DNA from: Macrostomum hystrix
Lineage: Eukaryota > Platyhelminthes > Macrostomidae
Direction of reading: 5' to 3'
Length of the DNA stretch: 64,000 nt
NCBI GenBank assembly: GCA_950097015.1
Contig: CATNEN010000038.1
Location: 21,037,001 to 21,101,000 of the forward strand
The notes beneath the pieces are model-generated. The model was not told the DNA's origin. It was given only the letters and a program-made list of their open reading frames with translations, and did not search any database. Numbering within the stretch: position 1 is the first letter of the stretch; each line of letters starts with the position of its first letter. The translations under genes were made by a program, and so were the position numbers. Positions 8,855 to 20,704 of this stretch are shown in pieces.

Positions 8855-9609
8855 GATCGGCAAGACACTATTTTAAACTTATTAACGTGAATAACTCGTA
8901 TGTATATTATTTGCACTGATTATTATTGACACAGTCTTCTTAAACTCAGTCCCAATAAAGGGCTACCAGTGGATCGGAGGGTGTCCAATCTTACACACAA
9001 TCACTCTCTTATTCGGAATTACTCATTACTTCATCAATTTCACTTTGCAAATCTGCAATATTTAAATCCCTTCTGGGCCTTCTGTCTTATTCGATCCAAC
9101 CTGGATATCTTATTTCAATACGAATTCTCACTTATGGCATACACTTTCCAGCTTGTAGCCTTTAGCTAAAATGATTAAGAAAAGAAAACTTTATCTGCTT
9201 GAACAGCTTGCTTTTCGCGAACTTGCGGGAGAAACGCCAGTTGGGTTTTTCGTGTCTAAAATCGCTCGTATATATTAGGTTTCTTTCGGGGTGGCGGATA
9301 TGATTTTAACAAAAACGTCAGATAAACAAAATATTTAATTCTACGGTAACGCTGCGTTTCTAGGAAATACAAAACTTTAAATGTAAAAATGCGGCATTAA
9401 TCGCAACTACAATACTACAATACTACAATTGGCTTCCCTAACTTGAAATTTATGAATACAGTGAGTAAATTTTAAGCAATAAAAGCATAACAAAACATTA
9501 AGCATTTACACAAAGAACCTGCAGAAAAGACAAAAAAACGCAGTACAACATGAATGGGAAACATAAAATTGCATGAATGCAATAAGTAAAGCACAAAGGA
9601 AAAGCGAAA
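8855..9609. other. Spacer without recognisable genes
   Basis: Unique AT-rich sequence beyond the duplication breakpoint. It contains a short actacaat triplication at about 9410-9430 and nothing that reads as an exon. Confidence 0.6.
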
Positions 9610-10695
9610 TTAAAACATGGATCGCACTTTAAATTGAGCTGACATAGGAATAGATTGATGGCGTGGCCAACCAACTACATTGCCAGCCCATCTGACCTCA
9701 ATGTTTAAAAGTACGCGATTAAAGTCATATGGGTTACTTGTGATGGAATGCTTAGCGTATTGGATAGCATGGCAGGCTGCGATGGCATAGAGCTCGCCGA
9801 ACTCCGTATTCAATACTCGCAGGACCGGGCGGACTCTTTCACGCTGCGGAAGCGTTCTGTCCAGCCTTGCATAAGCGATTGTCAGGAGATACTTCTTGAT
9901 CAGTTGTACTAGCCGCTTGTAATGTTCCTGCCTCGCCTCGGGCAGGGTTCCGATGACGGCCGGGAAATCGCCTCCAGGCCCGTCTTCAGGTGGCTGGTCA
10001 CCAGTTACCTGAGGTTCAGGCTGCGGCGGAGCTGACACGGACGGCTGTTGTTGCTGCGGCGGCGACGGCTGCTGCTGTTGCTGCGGCGGCGGCGGCTGCT
10101 GCGGCTGCTGAGGATGCTGTTGCCCAAGCCGTTGAAACGGGGTCCGCATCTTGTGCAACGTCGGCCGCTTGGGCGGCACCACCGGCTGCTGCATCAACGG
10201 CAGCGGCTGCTGCTGCACCGGCTGTGGTGGCAGCCTCGGAGCAATAGGTCGAGGACCTGTCTTCTTGACAGGGTCGTTTTCTGACGCAGCGAGAACAATG
10301 GATGTTCTTGCGTTCGGCGGGTGACGTGCTAGAGTAGTGGCGGGTACAACCACAGCGGATGCAACTTGCGCCTTCAAGACGTTCTCGCGAGCCACTGGAT
10401 ACGCCGGGACTGGCAGTCTAGACACTGTGGGCTGCATCTTCTTAGACGGAACCGACTCGATGGTCTTAGCGGCCGGCCTCTTCACCACAGTACGTGCTTG
10501 ACCTCGGCTGCCAGCCAAGCTTGGCTCAGTGCGCTGTCGCAGTGGAGCCTCGGGCTGATCTTCCACAGGCGGTTCTGCCTTGGCGGAGATAGTCTCCGTT
10601 GGACTCGCACTCTCCGAACTCACTGACGGCAAATCGACCGTAATCGCTGCCAGGAGTTCATCAAACTCCTGATCGTTAAACTTGTCCACTTCCAT
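9610..10695 (-). CDS. Unrecognised intronless 361-residue Pro/Gln-rich protein
   Basis: ATG at 10695 (MEVDKFNDQEFDELLAAITV), stop at 9610, one uninterrupted frame. Residues 1-65 are acidic. About 65-170 is Pro/Ala/Arg-rich with possible basic nuclear signals (KRPAAK, PSKK). Residues 170-245 are dominated by Pro and Gln runs. The last 115 residues look globular: ARQEHYKRLVQLIKKYLLTI, RERVRPVLRVLNTEFGELYA, VGWPRHQSIPMSAQF. I do not recognise this C-terminal domain. A TATA box and two CCAAT boxes stand upstream. It lies 280 bp downstream of, and on the same strand as, the decayed gypsy pol, so it could be a host retrogene, a cargo ORF of a retroelement, or the gag of an unfamiliar element. An intact frame beside a broken pol argues that it is younger or under selection. 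Confidence 0.55.
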   Translation of the reverse strand: MEVDKFNDQEFDELLAAITVDLPSVSSESASPTETISAKAEPPVEDQPEAPLRQRTEPSLAGSRGQARTVVKRPAAKTIESVPSKKMQPTVSRLPVPAYPVARENVLKAQVASAVVVPATTLARHPPNARTSIVLAASENDPVKKTGPRPIAPRLPPQPVQQQPLPLMQQPVVPPKRPTLHKMRTPFQRLGQQHPQQPQQPPPPQQQQQPSPPQQQQPSVSAPPQPEPQVTGDQPPEDGPGGDFPAVIGTLPEARQEHYKRLVQLIKKYLLTIAYARLDRTLPQRERVRPVLRVLNTEFGELYAIAACHAIQYAKHSITSNPYDFNRVLLNIEVRWAGNVVGWPRHQSIPMSAQFKVRSMF

Positions 10696-10775
10696 GTCAC
10701 GGAAAATTGCTTATACAATCTCAGAACGAGTGTCTTTAGCTCTTAATTGCTCCTTTCCTGCTCCCAAGGGGTCTT

Positions 10776-10785
10776 CTATATATAG
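10776..10785 (-). promoter_or_regulatory. TATA box with upstream CCAAT boxes
   Basis: ctatatatag stands about 80 bp before the ATG of the 361-residue ORF. On the minus strand CCAAT occurs at 10820-10816 and 10904-10900. The spacing TATA-ATG leaves room for a leader of about 50 nt. It could be a host promoter or the U3 of a degraded LTR ending the gypsy element. Confidence 0.6.
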
Positions 10786-10974
10786 GTGTGAAACAAGGGT
10801 CCTACCCCAAATTTTATTGGTTAACACAGATGTTTTTTACTTTTCTCGGTGACTGACCAATGCTGGCTTGACTAATTTACTCCCTCTAAAACAATTCCTA
10901 TTGGTTGGTTCAGACTCCCCTATGTCTATCATGTAGCCTTTTCTTTCTCCAATTACGCAACGACTTGTTTGCTT

Positions 10975-13900
10975 TTAGAAATTTATGTTGCCAAACCACG
11001 AAATGGCTGTGGTTAGTCTTTTCAAATAATCATTAAATCTGGCTGGGGGCTTAACACATTTTCGCGTGTTGTAGGAATGCGGAGCTATCGCCTCGTCTTC
11101 ACATGCCGGGTCTAAGGCTGAGGTGATAGATTTCTCGCTAATACTCTCGGGACTTTCGCTCTCGTTCGCACTTTCGCCTTCTCCTTCTTCTTCGATGTTT
11201 TCATTGTCCGACTGACAGCTTGCATCATCCACCTCTACAATTCGGCTCCAATATCTAATAAGCTTCCTCTCATTTCATCGTCATCACTTTTACTGTCACA
11301 ATGCCACAGGAGTCTCTCCTCGTCTTCCCATTCGGAATCAGATAGATCGGTCTGCTTCTCTTCGGTTTTCCTCCTCGGGTGGCTTCCCTTAACTGATTGT
11401 CCTTCCTTCTTAGGCTGACTTTTCTTGTCTACTACCGTCTCTTTGTTCGCGGCGCTGGGGTGGCTTCCCTCAATGATTGCTTCCTTGCTAGAATTCGGCA
11501 CTAGAGTCAGATTGTCTCTATGCACTAATAGGATGTTGCCTGTTAATTCACCTCCTTCTTCCTTCTGAACTTTGAACACTACATCTGAAAATTGTTCTAA
11601 CACTCTATAAGCGGATCTCTTCTTGCGATGGAATTTATGAGATTCTTCGCTATCCAACTGCGGATTGTTAATTAAGGCTAAACTGCCTACTGGAATCTCT
11701 CTTGGCAGCTTACTGTTCTTGGCCTCTTCTTCTCGCTGAGTAACTACTTTCTCTAACTTCCTCTTGACTATTTCGCCTGCTATTCTCAATCTTTCGGCAT
11801 GATTGGCAACGTATGACGGGTAATCGGCAAAGGACTTCAATTCTTTGATCTGATTGTCAATCGGCAATACAGCCTCTCTCCCAAATAACAGGAAATGGGG
11901 ACTGTAACCAGTGGTCTTATTCACACTTGTGCGCACAGCTACCAAAGCGGCGGGAATCATCAGGTCCCAGTCATTGTGGTCCTTTTCAATCAAGCAAGTG
12001 ATGATCGATTTAATCTGCTTATTGAATCTTTCCACTAGACCGTTGCTTTAGGCATGATAGGGGGTTGTAAAAGTGTGCTTGACATTGTACAGATCGCAGA
12101 ACGCTTTAAATTGCTTGCTGGTGAAAGTTTTTCCATTATCTGTATGGATCCAATGACATTGGCCATACTCTGAAAATACTCTCTCCTGCAGTAATTTTAT
12201 TACGGTGTCTGATTTTTTGTTACGGATCGGGAAAGCGAAGGGATATTTGGTAGTGCTGTCTACTACAGTTAACACGTACCGGTGCCCTCTTCTACTCTCC
12301 TTAGATACGGGCCCAATTAGATCAATGTGAAGACGGAAAAACGGCTCATTGACTGGAAATGACTGAATTGGAGCTTGAATGTAATGACCTTTCTTACTCT
12401 CAAGGCAGGGGATACACTGGGAAATCAATCTTTCCATTGAGGTAACTAATCCAGGTCTCCAGAATCTCTGTTTCATTCGCTGAATGGTTTTGTCTCTACC
12501 CAGGTGTCCTGCTAGCGGGCTCTCATGTAGATCGCTAAATGCTAGCTTGTCCACGGACTTGGGCAAAACAATTTTCCATTCACCCTCTTCCTTGATTACT
12601 AACAACTCCTTCTCAATGCTCATGGCTTCAAATGACTTACTCAATTGCTTCAATTCGGGGCTTGCGTCATTCGGCAATGGGGGTTTGGCTAGGCCTTCGC
12701 GCTTCCATTCCATTAGGGTTTGAATCGCGGGGTCTGCACGTTGAGCTTCTAAAATTTGCTCGCGCTTAAGCGGGGTGGGCAAATAGTCTGTCAATAGCTT
12801 ATCACATCTGCTCTCTCTTAATCCTATAGCGTCTCATTCTCTTGATTAGGGTAGAATTCTTCTGCGCTCGGATTCAATTGCGAATTGCAGGAATCACATT
12901 GAACACATTGTTCTTCTCCCTTCTCAATTCCTGAAATCTGTGACTCGATCCGGCAGTTGGGATCTGGGGTCGGGATTTCTCCTTCAGTTGGGACAGTTGG
13001 CGACCGGGTCAGGCATTCAGCACTGTCCTTGGTCCTTGCCTTCTGACCAGCTTCTGCACACACGCTGTCTCTCCCTTCCGCGGACTCTCCGACTTCTTCC
13101 ATCTCTTCGGCGGGTCTTCTAGATAGACTATCGGCATTCTGGTGAGAACTGCCTTTCCGATGTTCAATGTCAAATTGAAACTCGTTTAGTCTTTCTACCC
13201 ATCTTCCTAATTAAGATGCCTTGTGCTTCTGTTTGTCTCAAAAGCCAAATGATTGCCTTATGGTCTGTTCTGGCTAAGAATTTCTTTCCTAGCAGATAGA
13301 ATCGAAAATGTTTCATGGCGTCTACCAAGGCTAACAGTTCCTTTCGTGTGATGGGGTACCTCTTTTCTGATTCTTTCATGGCACGACTAAAATACGCAAT
13401 GGGTCTTTCCACGCCATCGGATTGAATCTGGCCTAGACAGGCACCAATTCGTCCATCACTGGCATCCGTATCCAACACCATCCGTACTTTTTCATCGTCC
13501 ACAAACTCCGGGTATGCTAACACTTCTGTAGACATCATTCGGGTCTTCAAAGCCTCAAATGCCTGATCGTGCAACACGCTCCATTTCTCTCGGAAATTCT
13601 GCACATTTTTCCGGGTAAGTTGGAATAAGGGGTGTGCAACTTCGGCATAATTTTTCACAAAGCGGCTATAATAATTGCACAGACCGAGAAAGCTTCTCAA
13701 CTCTTTTACATCTTTCGGCTTCGGCCAAATTCTAATAGCTTCTATCTTGGACTCATCTGTGCGAATTCCTCCCGTACTGATCACGTGACCAAGATATTTC
13801 AATTCTCAATGGAACAAATTACACTTTTTCGGTCTTAGCTTTAGGCCTGCTGTAATCAGCCTTTGGAATACTTCCTTCAAATGTGCCAGGTGATCGGCGA

Positions 13901-14135
13901 AAGTTTTCGAGTAAGTGACAATATCGTCTATATAAGACATGGCAAACTTATGTTGGATTCCTAATAAAACTAGGTGATCATTAAACGCTGAAATGTGCCT
14001 GGAGCATTAGATAGACCTTGGGCCATTACTTCATATTCAAATTAGCCTCTAGTTAGAGTGGAAAATGCGGTCATAAATTTATGCTCTTCCTTAATGGGTA
14101 CTTGCGGGGTGAACAACCCGTCAGGGTTGCCATGG
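10975..14135 (-). pseudogene. Decayed Ty3/gypsy-type pol (reverse transcriptase, RNase H, integrase)
   Basis: On the minus strand the domains follow the gypsy order. Reverse transcriptase runs from about 14135 to 13600, with the YIDD active-site motif near 13935 and FLGLCNYYSRFV in the thumb. RNase H spans about 13560-13230 (DTDASDGRIGACLGQI, TDHKAIIWLL). A linker follows, then integrase at 12794-11235 with an HH-CC zinc module (HESPLAGH, CIPCLE) and catalytic-core segments HIDLIGP, HTDNGKTF and VERFNKQ. A SYNTRKCVKPPARFNDY tail ends at 10975. Stops or frameshifts occur near 14042, 13805, 13200, 12830, 12047 and 11234, so it is not functional. The gag, protease and N-terminal reverse transcriptase are absent; homology stops abruptly near 14135. 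No LTR pair was found. Retroelement of a metavirus-like lineage, dead. Confidence 0.88.
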
Positions 14136-15528
14136 CAACGGAAAACTGCCATTTTTTGGAAATCGATTTTACGCAAACTCATTTCCAGCGCACATTTTTT
14201 CTGGCACGGAGAAAAGTTGAGACACAAAAGTAGTGGGCAGGCCTGGCCCAGGCGAGGCAGGAAAGCGATTTTTCAATTTCCTCATAGTCTATGGTAAAAG
14301 TGCAAAAAAACATACTTTTTGGTACTGCTTTTTTGGGTTACATTTTCCAGCGCAGCTCCCCAAGGGCTGAATCGATTGTCACGCGGGTGGTGCCGTTTTT
14401 TTCTACTCGCGGTGAGTTCTTTCCAGCGAGGTGTGACTCAACGGACTGCGAGTGTACCGCGCGCCTGATATCTGATGTACCGTGCTGCACGATACTGCAG
14501 CTGAATGGCAGGTAGTTGCACTGCGCAAGTGGTGTCAAAAATTCGGCACGGATGCCTGCTACACGACGCTATGCAAGGCGACTCTATGCGATGCACGGTT
14601 ATCAAGCAGTACTTGGAAATGCAGTGCAAAACGTGCATCATGCATCATGCAAGCCGACTATATCTATAAAGCTATGATATAAATATATAAACATATTCTG
14701 ATTTCTACATGTTTGTATCATATAAATAAAGTGTTCAACTGTTTGCCTCAATGTTTTAACTTTTCATAGTAATGTATGTTTCCAATTATTATTTTCTGCA
14801 TCTTAATGTTCTTTGATTTCTGCTTCTGCTTCTTTGACTGTTTAATGTGTTTGTCTGTGTGTTTTGTATTTTGCTGGAGCATTGCATTTATGTTGCAACT
14901 TGCCTTTGCAACTTGCAACAGGCATATAGTCGAGTTTATTTATTCAGAAGTAGCCTCTGGAGACTTCCTCGCAGTTTTCGGCGCACGTAAATTGCAGCTT
15001 CTCCTAGCTAACCCATCTAGTGATTATCGAGTTATCCAAAGGCCGACTGCAGTCGTCAATCAGGCGCACACGGTCACCATCTATGGGCAGGGCTCCAAGG
15101 GCACTAGCACTGCCACTCGCGACTCTCGCCCACACTTTCTTAATCTGCTTTCGACTGAGATCGATTGCTGGCTCCCTGATACTCGTAACACTTGACCAAA
15201 CAACTCACTATGGTTAGTTGAGGGAGCCAGATGCCGCTGCAATAGGTCTAACTCTGCCTGCAGCTCGCTATTTAAACAAAAAATAGCGGTCCGAGCCATG
15301 AGGGCTACAAGCTACAAGCTACACGTAAGACTCACAAGCTGATGGTCTGGGTTTGGACATGCTTAAAGGAGTCAAAGTCCAAAAAGTTTTTTTTAATCAG
15401 CAAAAAGATTTTTACATTAAATATTTTTTTTGCCTGTAACAACCTGGTGCAAACAATAAACCATTTTATAGAAACGTGTTGTGGACCAAAAGTTGTCGAA
15501 TATACCACTATTTATATTGAGAAGGCTT
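14136..15528. other. Spacer, no supported gene
   Basis: Short overlapping frames on both strands but no family match, no consistent splice sites and no long frame. A few low-complexity stretches occur (tttctgcttctgcttcttt near 14820). Confidence 0.6.
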
Positions 15529-16500
15529 TCACGCGACCAAGGTGAAGAAGCCCCGTATCTCACTCTCAGACATGGAGCTGTTGCTGATAGCAATGGCCCT
15601 GACAGTTCCCTTAAACATTCGAGGGTCGTCAACTCGTTTGCCGAATCGGAAGCAGAGCTGGGGCATCAGGCTGTAGTCAAAATTAGTTGAAAGCTGCAGA
15701 CTACCAGATGACAAGAACGAGTTTCCAACAAATATTCCAAACACGTCAGCAGATGACGTGGACGTGAAGCCAATGTTCACCCACTCGCTGGCATTCTGTG
15801 TCAAGGGCGCCGTTGTCGTCTGATATATCCTTGGGGCTGCACTAGCCTGTGTTTTAAAGACTAGGAATAGCTTGGAAACAGCATCGTACTCCCAGAACTG
15901 GTCGTACTTAGGACCTGTTAAAAAGTTTGAACAATCGTACGACTCAAGAAGTGCCTGCACCTGAGGCGTTCTCTTCATCCGCAGCAGCACGGTGACGCCG
16001 GAGCCGAACGCGATGTCGCTCTTGTTCAGCGCCAGGTACGAGCTGCTCCCATCGAACGCGGCGCCGTCCTCCGTCCACTGGACGCCGATCGGATAGAAGC
16101 GGTTCGTCTCTTCGTCAGCCTGGCACAGCACATTCTCTAATCTGGTCATGTCGTCTCCGAGCCACACATTTGTGAGCTTCGAGCTGAGCTTGCTCGGATA
16201 GCTGATGCGGAATCGGATGAGCACTCGGCAGTCGCTGGTCACACCGGAGAGAAGCTGGCGACACACGGACTGGTAGCGGAAGAGATCGCACTGGAGAGAG
16301 GCCGCTCTGAACTGGGCAATCAGAATGCCAGACGGGAATGCATCAGAGGCCAGCATTGAGCAGTGCTGCTCAGTGAATGCTCTGTTGCTGTGGACTGGGG
16401 TGGCATTGGTCAAGCACTGCACCTGCATTTGAGTCCAGGTGTCTCCGGACCGGCACAGGCAGATAGTCAGCGAGCTCAGCAGCTGCATCAGTGCTGCCAT
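15529..16500 (-). CDS. Secreted LamG/concanavalin-like protein, copy 1
   Basis: ATG at 16500, stop at 15529, 323 residues. Residues 1-18 are a signal peptide (MAALMQLLSSLTICLC). The first third has regularly spaced cysteines (CLTNATP, HCSMLAS, LQCDLFRYQSVCRQL, SDCRVLIRF). The C-terminal 190 residues have the look of a laminin-G/concanavalin-type jelly roll: AAFDGSSSYLAL, VTVLLRMKR, WVNIGFTS, GNSFLSSGSLQL, FKGTVRAIAISNSSMSESEI. Upstream, gttattttcag at about 16514 is a good acceptor, so a 5' UTR exon is likely. Copy 2 (24996-25970) lies inverted 8.5 kb away with about 15 differences, all conservative in reading frame. An extracellular glycan- or matrix-binding role is inferred from the fold only. 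Confidence 0.8.
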   Translation of the reverse strand: MAALMQLLSSLTICLCRSGDTWTQMQVQCLTNATPVHSNRAFTEQHCSMLASDAFPSGILIAQFRAASLQCDLFRYQSVCRQLLSGVTSDCRVLIRFRISYPSKLSSKLTNVWLGDDMTRLENVLCQADEETNRFYPIGVQWTEDGAAFDGSSSYLALNKSDIAFGSGVTVLLRMKRTPQVQALLESYDCSNFLTGPKYDQFWEYDAVSKLFLVFKTQASAAPRIYQTTTAPLTQNASEWVNIGFTSTSSADVFGIFVGNSFLSSGSLQLSTNFDYSLMPQLCFRFGKRVDDPRMFKGTVRAIAISNSSMSESEIRGFFTLVA

Positions 16501-17670
16501 AAACGCTATCACTGAAAATAACAGCGGAAAAATAACTTGAAGCTCATTTCTAATAATATAAATAGTAATGACTTTATAAGTGTCTTTGTCTTATTTATCT
16601 ATTTTTACTTTACGGTTGCTATATATTTCTATGTATATAGACAAACGTATAAACTTCGGTTATTTTAGTATCGATTTTTTAGCATCGAATGAGTTGGATT
16701 GCAAATTTAGTTTTTCATTGCTTACCCACTTTCATGCTGAAAAGATTAGTTCTTGAGTTTTTTTTACTATTTGAAACAGGAAAAGGTTTAGCTTCTGACG
16801 CTTTTTGTTTTCTCTTCTCCCTTGAAGTGATGAGAGGCTTGCCATGGTAACATCATATGCTGGGCCTTTATTTATCTTCAGCCTCTCTCCTTATGCAAAC
16901 GGCTTACAATTGGTTGGGAGTTTTGTGTCCATCAGGTAAGGTTTGTGGGGTAGGAACAATAGAAGCACTGCCATTGTTTTTTAGAGGGAACGCGCCTAAA
17001 GAATAGTTTGTATTGCTTTTGCGTGGTATGATAATATAGAGACTGTTAAAAATAGTGGGATCTCTCGGTATGAAATGGGGTGAAGGATAGGATTGGGCGT
17101 AGGTTTTGGCCTGGGCATGTTTGGGGTCCGGGGTGCTGTCGTGTAGGTGTGTGTGGGCAGAGATGGGGTTACCCATATCAACCGGGGCTCAAAATACGGT
17201 ATATGGCGGTGGAGGGAACTACTTTTCTGCTAACTTGCTAACTGTAACTCTACTTTGGCGATGATCCACTCACGAAGAAATTCAGATAATTGCACCTGAA
17301 TTTGCGTTGCTAGCTAGTGTTTTATGGTCATAAAACAATTTCATATCGCAGTCTTATATTTTTATCCGGATATAGTAATGAATTATTAATTGACGCTTAT
17401 AAAGTGACAGAGTATTGGCAGCCAGATAGTCATCCATTTCCGTTTTTAGACGATAAGGTAAAATTGAAAAGCTAGCAGATGAAAGCGAAGCAACTTATTT
17501 TTTATACGAGCAAGGCCCTGGCAACAAAATAACAATACTTTTGCATTCATTACCTATACCTATTAACTACCTATTATTTTGTATTTTTTGTAATATTTTG
17601 CTCGAAATGTGTAGCTTAGCTTCATACATACATTTATTGGCTATGTGTTGTTGGGGATTAAATTCGTACT
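16501..17670. other. Spacer, no supported gene
   Basis: AT-rich upstream region of copy 1, with no coding signal on either strand. Positions 17380-17470 (attattaattgac...agacgataag) resemble 19268-19360 (attattaattgac...agccgataaag), a diverged repeat pair bracketing the Harbinger remnant in the same orientation. Confidence 0.55.
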
Positions 17671-18708
17671 TCAAAGCATACTACTCTGCTCCGTGAGGAG
17701 CAACGTGAGCTGCCACGGCATGATGTCCTCCAGCGTCTTCTTCCTCCGTGATGTTGTAGTTCTGAACGATGTTGTCGTCAACTTCTCCCTCGTAGGTTTA
17801 TGCATGCTTATGCAGAGATTGTGTAGTGTGACGCAGGTCTTCACAATCTCACCAGCCAACTCGGGGGTCGCCACGCGCAGCATCCGCAGACACGGAAACC
17901 TGAGCTTCAGTAGGCCAATGCTCCGCTTGACCGAGGAGCGCGTCACTCGATGTGCCCGGTTGAACCGCCGAGATGCATCCGGGAGATTGTCACCGTGGAC
18001 AGGTGGGACCAGCTATTCAAGGCATGGGTAGATTGAGTCTCCCAATAAGACTGCATCGTGAAATGGTCGAAATCCTGCGTTCTCGAACGCATCATACACG
18101 CTGCTATTACGCAGCACGCGAACGTCGTTCACACTTCCCGGCCAGGACGCGTTACATGCCAGCAATTGATGTTGGGGACCTGACACGAGCATCACGTTCA
18201 ATGAGTGTTGGCCCTTACGGTCCAAAAATTGCTCCTCATTGACTCTCGGGGCGATGATTGGGACCAACGTTCCATCTACCAGGCCGCACACGGATGGCAT
18301 GCGAGCGACTCGAAAAAAGTCACGGCCGATTCAATGCGAATCCTCGGGCCAGCGCACCTGCTTCTGGAAGAGCTGCTCATTCACAGCCTGTGACACATTG
18401 CGCACTGCACGGCAGACGGATGCAGTCGATGGACCATGCGCATCCCGTAGCACGTGATAAAAGCTATTCGTTGCGTAAAAGTGCAGAGCAGTTAAGATTT
18501 GTTTTTGTGGGGACAGAGCACAATTTCGCTGCGTAGAAGGCGCCAGCTGAGGACCTATTATTTGCACAAGATGCTCCGCAGTAGCTGGACTCAGTCGGAA
18601 TCTTTGTGTGAATTCAGCACTGACAGCGAAATTCCGTCTATCGAGGTGAACGCGTGGCTCTCGATGCGGACCGTCTTGTTGGAGGTTATGAAGATAGAGG
18701 AAATTCAT
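17671..18708 (-). pseudogene. PIF/Harbinger transposase pseudogene
   Basis: Three consecutive minus-strand pieces in the same frame are separated by two in-frame stops, at about 18331 and 18013. The N-terminal part reads as the helix-turn-helix region (FRLSPATAEHLVQIIGPQL, LHFYATNSFYHVLRDAHG). The middle gives GLVDGTLVPI and NASWPGSVNDVRVLRNS with the first two catalytic aspartates, then LLGDSIYP. The end has RRFNRAHRVTRSSVKRSIGL. In this family the last motif normally has Glu before the Arg (V-E-R); here it is Lys, so the third catalytic residue is lost as well. Family normally about 350 residues; about 345 codons are covered. Terminal repeats and the 3-bp target site could not be placed. 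Confidence 0.85.
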
Positions 18709-19825
18709 TGACTAACCAGGGTTGAGCAGCTGCTAGTTTAACCAGGGTTGAGGCTGGCTGAAAAGCAGCAGTAACTTTAGCCTTGCTAGTCGACGTCTGC
18801 TAGCTTTGTGAAATCGACTCTCCCACCCTCGGCACACGATCTGACCTGCTAGCCATAGACAGCTAGACGCTGCTACTTAGCAGTCACTTTGAGAAAGTGA
18901 GAAAGCTGTTAGCAGTGTTTCGTAAAAATCGGCCCGAAATCACGTGAACACGAAATCACACTGGTGTTGGTGAGTGTCGTGTGCCAGATCCGGCCTAGAG
19001 TTATTGAAATTGGAAGTCCTATAGACACAGTTATGCAGTTCGCTCAGAGCGCACACATAAGTGCTCCGATCAGTTTGCGTTGTAATCAATCAAAATAAGC
19101 TGGGCTTTTCGAAACGGCTTCATTGTATACTTTCATCTGGCATCGTCTGCCTTAAAACTTTCCACGCAGTTTTAAACCTGCCCGTCATCTTTATCCAATT
19201 AAAGCTACTAAAATACAATTTGTCCTGGTGACTGTTTTGTAATACAAAGCTGACTTGTTGAGTATTGTCGGAGCCATAAATTATTAATTGACTCCTGGAA
19301 AATGAGAGACTATTGTTAGCTAGATAATCCATCCATGTCAGCTTTTTAGCCGATAAAGCTTTTTTATAGCCATAAAATACTGCTAGGCATAAGCGACTGT
19401 GGATAAATTTATTTTTGCATTTTATTTTTTTGCCTGGCCTTCCAGTCTGTAGTTTGCGTTGAAAAATCATCGGCAATAAATAAAAAAGCTGAAACTGTGC
19501 AAAGCATTATAAACATGGGATGCCTGCTCTGCAGTTGGCCTTGGCTAAAGGGTTAACCGAATCACCATCTCTAGAAGATTTTTTCTGATTCAAAGTCAAA
19601 GTTCACCAACCCGTTGCCATGCATTCTGGGTCAAATCCCGCTGCTTGTCAGCAGTTTGTACAGAGCCGTGGTGTCAGGGACAAATTTTATTTGCATTTGA
19701 GTCCAGGTGTCTCCGAGTCCGCGATGGCAAACGGCCAGCAGGCTCTAAAGGTGCGTTTCTTGTCCATATGGCGTTTCTTGGCAAACAGGCCGGTCCGATG
19801 CTAATTCCCAATACGCCCGGGAGTG
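18709..19825. other. Spacer with a minus-strand frame of unknown meaning
   Basis: 19120-19476 is open for 118 codons on the minus strand (KLTWMDYLANNSLSF, NTQQVSFVLQNS), but it has no family match and part of it belongs to a dispersed repeat also seen at 17380-17470. At 19692-19722, gcatttgagtccaggtgtct is a 30-bp scrap of the LamG gene. Confidence 0.5.
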
Positions 19826-20408
19826 GGGGGGTGAGTGGCTCAGCGGCTAATGTCGCTGCCTCACTTTCCAATGGTCGCTGGTTCGTTCCTCTCTACAAGT
19901 CACGATTATTTCGGGGCTTAGTTGGAAGTTTGCGAAGTAGTGACTTGCGGAGATGCACATTATTATGTGCAGCCAAAGCTAGTTTAAAATAGCTTAACCC
20001 CTGCCTTCTGCATGCCTGCTTGTTTGCGTTTGTGTTTGTGCGTTGGGCCGGGTGTGAGGCGTTGTATGGGGGGTGGGGCGGGTGTGCACCAGCCATGCGT
20101 GCTCTGAGCGGCAGCGGCGAGGTTTCACCAGCTGTCTGCGCGCGTGGCTTGGTCCTCTCGTCCCTACCCTTCAGGCATCTAAGTCCTCCCCTGGTTTGGT
20201 AAGCTCTGCGCGTGTGCACGCCTGGGGTGAGAGGCACTCTGGCTGGCCCTTCCCCGCTTGGCTTGCTGCTGCGTGTGAGGTGCCTGTGTCCAGGGGTCCA
20301 GATGGCGCGATGGGCGACTCCCGCCAAGTTCGCCGGCCTGCTGGGGGCATGCCGTTCCTGCGCTTGTGCGTCAAGTGCCCCAGGCCCCCCTGCAATTAAG
20401 TAAGTAAA
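19826..20408 (+). mobile_element. SINE-like element with tRNA-related head
   Basis: The head at 19826-19895 has an A-box-like gtgagtggctcagcggcta and a B-box-like ctggttcgttcc. A GC-rich body follows, and the element ends in cccccctgcaattaagtaag, the same tail type as the element at 41971-42075 (ctcctgcaattattattatt). The several open frames in its GC-rich body are not credible genes. Confidence 0.55.
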
Positions 20409-20559
20409 AGGCCCGCGAGTGCACATGTACCAGTTGATAGCCGCATAGCCTAGTTCGAAGGCCTTGGCAAGCTCCAGTGTCGACCAGTTGCGGTTCAATT
20501 GCAGTTCAGCAAGAAGCGTATGCAGTTTAGCAAGACTCTAATGCAGTTTGGCAACAATC

Positions 20560-20704
20560 TAAAGGCCAGCATTGAGCAGTGCAGCTCAGTGAATGATCTG
20601 TTGCTGTGGACTGGAGAGGCATTGGTCAAGCATTGCACCTGCATCTGAGTCCAGGTGTCTCCGGACCTGTACAGGCAGACAGTCAGCGAGCTCAGCAGAA
20701 GCAA
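20560..20704 (-). pseudogene. Fragment of the LamG-type secreted gene
   Basis: On the minus strand it matches about the first 50 codons after the start of the two LamG genes (LLSSLTVCLYRSGDTWTQMQ) and then stops at an unrelated repeat (ctgcatagagtcttg-type units to 20500). It shows that a third, mostly lost copy existed between the inverted pair. Confidence 0.85.

Noticed and set aside
9990-10284. Plus-strand Ala- and Leu-rich frames
   Set aside because: Antisense shadows of the CAG-rich part of the 361-residue ORF.
19893-20498. 201-codon minus-strand frame and overlapping plus-strand frames
   Set aside because: Lie across the GC-rich SINE-like body; composition alone explains the lack of stops.
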